Shown here: positions 4,773 to 6,400 of the stretch, piece by piece
How the letters are laid out: each line of letters begins with the position of its first letter
Numbering within the stretch: position 1 is the first letter of the stretch
Assembly (NCBI GenBank): GCA_905235885.1
Contig: CAJONM010000150.1
Location: forward strand, 1 to 6,400
Direction of reading: 5' to 3'
Length of the DNA: 6,400 nucleotides
Origin: an uncultured Clostridia bacterium
Lineage (GTDB): Bacteria > Bacillota > Clostridia > UBA1381
Notes under the pieces: model-generated
Told to the model about the DNA's origin: nothing
The model's input: the letters and a program-made list of their open reading frames with translations, nothing else
Database searches by the model: none
Made by a program: the position numbers and the translations under genes

Positions 4773-6254
4773 ATGGAACAACAGGATAATTCAAGATTAA
4801 AGCAGATATTAAAGAACAGGAGAGACAAGCTTGCCGAATATGCGGAGGCAGGCATGGATCCGTTTAAGATCACGAAATTTGAGCGTGACAATAACGCTAA
4901 GAATATACGAGAGAACTTTGAAGAATACGAGGGAAAGATCGTTACCGTTGCGGGTAGGCTTATGTCAAAGCGCCGCATGGGCAAGGTCGGGTTCGGTGAC
5001 CTTTCCGATCGTGACGGACATATTCAGATATTTGCCAAGAAGGATATTTTGGGCGATGAAGAATATGAAAGATTTAAGAAGCTCGATATAGGCGATATTA
5101 TCGGCGCAACGGGCGAGGTTTTCAAAACGGAAACGGGCGAAATATCGATCCGTGTAAGCAAAATAACGCTGCTTTCAAAATCCCTCCAGCCATTGCCGGA
5201 GAAATTCCACGGACTTTCCGATCAGGATCTGCGCTATCGCAAGAGATATGTTGATCTTATAATGAACGGCGATGTGAAAAATACATTTGTAATGCGTTCA
5301 AAGATACTTACGGCGATGAGGAATTATCTCGACAGCCGTGATTATTTGGAGGTTGAAACGCCCATACTTAACACTATAGCCGGAGGCGCGGCGGCAAGAC
5401 CGTTTGTCACGCACCATAATGCGCTTGATATGGATATGTATCTTCGCATAGCGACCGAGCTGCATCTTAAAAGGCTTATTGTCGGCGGCATGGAGCGCGT
5501 GTATGAAATGGGCAGACAGTTCCGTAATGAGGGGATGGATATAAAGCACAACCCTGAATTTACATCCATAGAAATATATGAGGCGTATGCCGATTACAAT
5601 GATATGATGGATCTTACGGAAAATCTGATGCGATATGTTGCGGAAACCGCATGCGGCACAACCGTAATCAATTATCAGGGAACGGATATAGATCTAAGCC
5701 ATTTCGAGCGCCTTACGATGATAGACGCGGTAAAAAAATATTCGGGCGTTGACTTTAATGAGATATTGAACGATGAGGACGCGTTGGCAGCTGCAAAGGC
5801 AAAGGGACTTGAGGTCGAGAAGACAAAATCAACGCGCGGCGATATAATAGCGCTGTTCTTTGATGAATATGTAGAGGACAAGCTTATCCAGCCCACATTT
5901 ATAACCGATTATCCGGTTGAAATATCACCGCTTGCTAAGCGCAAGCCGTCACAGCCGGAGCTTACGGAGCGGTTTGAGGTATTCATAACCGGCAGGGAAT
6001 TTGGCAACGCATTCAGTGAGCTTAACGATCCCATCGACCAGCGCGAACGCTTCATGCATCAGGTGGCGCTCCGAGCGGCAGGCGATGACGAGGCGAATAT
6101 GCTCGACGAGGATTTTCTCAATGCACTCGAATACGGAATGCCCCCGACAGGCGGACTGGGCATAGGCGTGGATAGATTTGTAATGCTGCTTACCGACAGC
6201 TATTCCATCCGCGATGTCCTGCTTTTCCCGACAATGAAACCTTTGGATAAATAA
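4773..6254 (+). CDS. lysS: Lysyl-tRNA synthetase, class II
   Basis: LysRS attaches lysine to tRNA-Lys in the cytosol using ATP. The 493-residue length is normal for bacterial class II LysRS. The N-terminal OB-fold anticodon-binding domain (about 55-135) includes VTVAGRLMSKRRMGKVGFGDL. Motif 1 lies at about 174-199. The GGAAARPFVTHHNALDMDMYLRI segment (204-226) is typical of LysRS. Motif 2 is RQFRNEGMD...HNPEFTSIE (248-267) and motif 3 is GLGIGVDRFVMLL (461-473), with the active-site Arg in each. SPLAKRK and ELTERFE (385-402) are also family hallmarks. The frame opens 11 codons earlier at 4740, but ATG at 4773 is preferred because GGAG (4763-4766) lies 6 nt before it and the upstream codons read through the palindrome. 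The greA gene, often just upstream in Clostridia, is absent. The gene has its own promoter and terminator. Confidence 0.97.
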   Translation: MEQQDNSRLKQILKNRRDKLAEYAEAGMDPFKITKFERDNNAKNIRENFEEYEGKIVTVAGRLMSKRRMGKVGFGDLSDRDGHIQIFAKKDILGDEEYERFKKLDIGDIIGATGEVFKTETGEISIRVSKITLLSKSLQPLPEKFHGLSDQDLRYRKRYVDLIMNGDVKNTFVMRSKILTAMRNYLDSRDYLEVETPILNTIAGGAAARPFVTHHNALDMDMYLRIATELHLKRLIVGGMERVYEMGRQFRNEGMDIKHNPEFTSIEIYEAYADYNDMMDLTENLMRYVAETACGTTVINYQGTDIDLSHFERLTMIDAVKKYSGVDFNEILNDEDALAAAKAKGLEVEKTKSTRGDIIALFFDEYVEDKLIQPTFITDYPVEISPLAKRKPSQPELTERFEVFITGREFGNAFSELNDPIDQRERFMHQVALRAAGDDEANMLDEDFLNALEYGMPPTGGLGIGVDRFVMLLTDSYSIRDVLLFPTMKPLDK

Positions 6255-6262
6255 AAACAACG

Positions 6263-6289
6263 AAAACCCTTGTAAAATCAAGGGTTTTT
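6263..6289 (+). terminator. Intrinsic terminator of lysS
   Basis: AAAACCCTTG (6263-6272) pairs perfectly with CAAGGGTTTT (6279-6288) around the 6-nt loop TAAAAT, and the right arm runs into a T-tract interrupted by GC (to 6295). The hairpin begins 8 nt after the lysS stop. The A-run on the left could also support leftward termination. Confidence 0.88.
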
Positions 6290-6317
6290 GCTTTTGTTGT
6301 GGTTTATTTCAAGTATA

Positions 6318-6339
6318 ATTTACAACAGATTTACAACAG
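6318..6339 (+). repeat. Tandem 11-bp repeat ATTTACAACAG, two copies
   Basis: The unit occurs at 6318-6328 and again at 6329-6339 with no gap and no mismatch. The first copy overlaps a TATAAT (6314-6319) that has no good -35 partner. An 11-bp period places both copies on nearly the same face of the helix, as for a regulator dimer, though replication slippage is an equally simple origin. Confidence 0.5.
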
Positions 6340-6400
6340 TTCAAAATAATTTCTTTTGTTTTTTTTATGTTACAAAAAAATTTTGAGTTATGTTTACATA
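6340..6400. other. AT-rich intergenic tail with no supported gene
   Basis: Beyond the tandem repeat the sequence is dominated by T- and A-runs (an 8-T run at 6359-6366 and a 7-A run at 6374-6380). An ATG at 6367 stays open to the edge but has no ribosome binding site. I see no gene or structured RNA on either strand; it is probably the intergenic region before the next gene. Confidence 0.5.

Noticed and set aside
6367..6400. Start of a new rightward gene at ATG 6367
   Set aside because: There is only a T-run upstream with no ribosome binding site, and just 11 codons are visible before the edge.

Overview
The window looks like chromosomal housekeeping DNA from a Gram-positive, low-to-moderate GC anaerobe of the class Clostridia, probably in or near the Oscillospirales/Ruminococcaceae. 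The evidence is a MecA-family ClpC adaptor, a DUF1385 (YqhQ-like) gene directly before prmC, a DUF5685 gene translationally coupled to a J-domain gene with a Cys-rich tail, strong AGGAGG-like ribosome binding sites, several near-consensus sigma-A promoters, and intrinsic hairpin plus U-tract terminators. Species-level placement is not possible from the sequence alone. I see no mobile element, CRISPR array, tRNA, rRNA or recognisable riboswitch.

Layout. Positions 1-200 are AT-rich intergenic DNA with a probable promoter for the first gene, a 10-bp direct repeat, and a ribosome-binding-like sequence at the left edge that hints at a leftward gene starting just outside. A MecA-like adaptor gene (201-884, +, TTG start) and a monocistronic yajC (930-1289, -) converge on one hairpin with a 19-bp perfect stem, which can terminate both. 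The 1290-1458 gap is a divergent promoter region: yajC is driven leftward and a four-gene operon rightward, with a 9-bp inverted repeat between the two cores.

The operon holds a DUF5685 protein (1459-2316), a J-domain/TPR-like protein (2303-2893), a DUF1385 membrane protein (2911-3888) and the release-factor glutamine methyltransferase PrmC (3882-4682). Two of the three junctions overlap and the third gap is 17 nt, so co-transcription is very likely. lysS (4773-6254, class II lysyl-tRNA synthetase) follows. It has its own extended -10 promoter, a GC-rich 16-bp palindrome in its leader just before the ribosome binding site, and a strong terminator at its end. The last ~110 bases are AT-rich, with a tandem 11-bp repeat and no gene I can support.

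How the genes relate: several act in protein production and quality control. PrmC matures release factors, LysRS charges tRNA, YajC is an accessory of the Sec translocase, MecA-type adaptors feed substrates to ClpC, and the J-protein presumably stimulates DnaK. The least understood part is the DUF5685/J-protein pair. DUF5685 here carries a CxxC...CxxH set and two aspartate-rich motifs recalling class I isoprenoid synthases, and its partner ends in nine cysteines within 19 residues. That module is the best candidate for undescribed biology. The rest looks ordinary.
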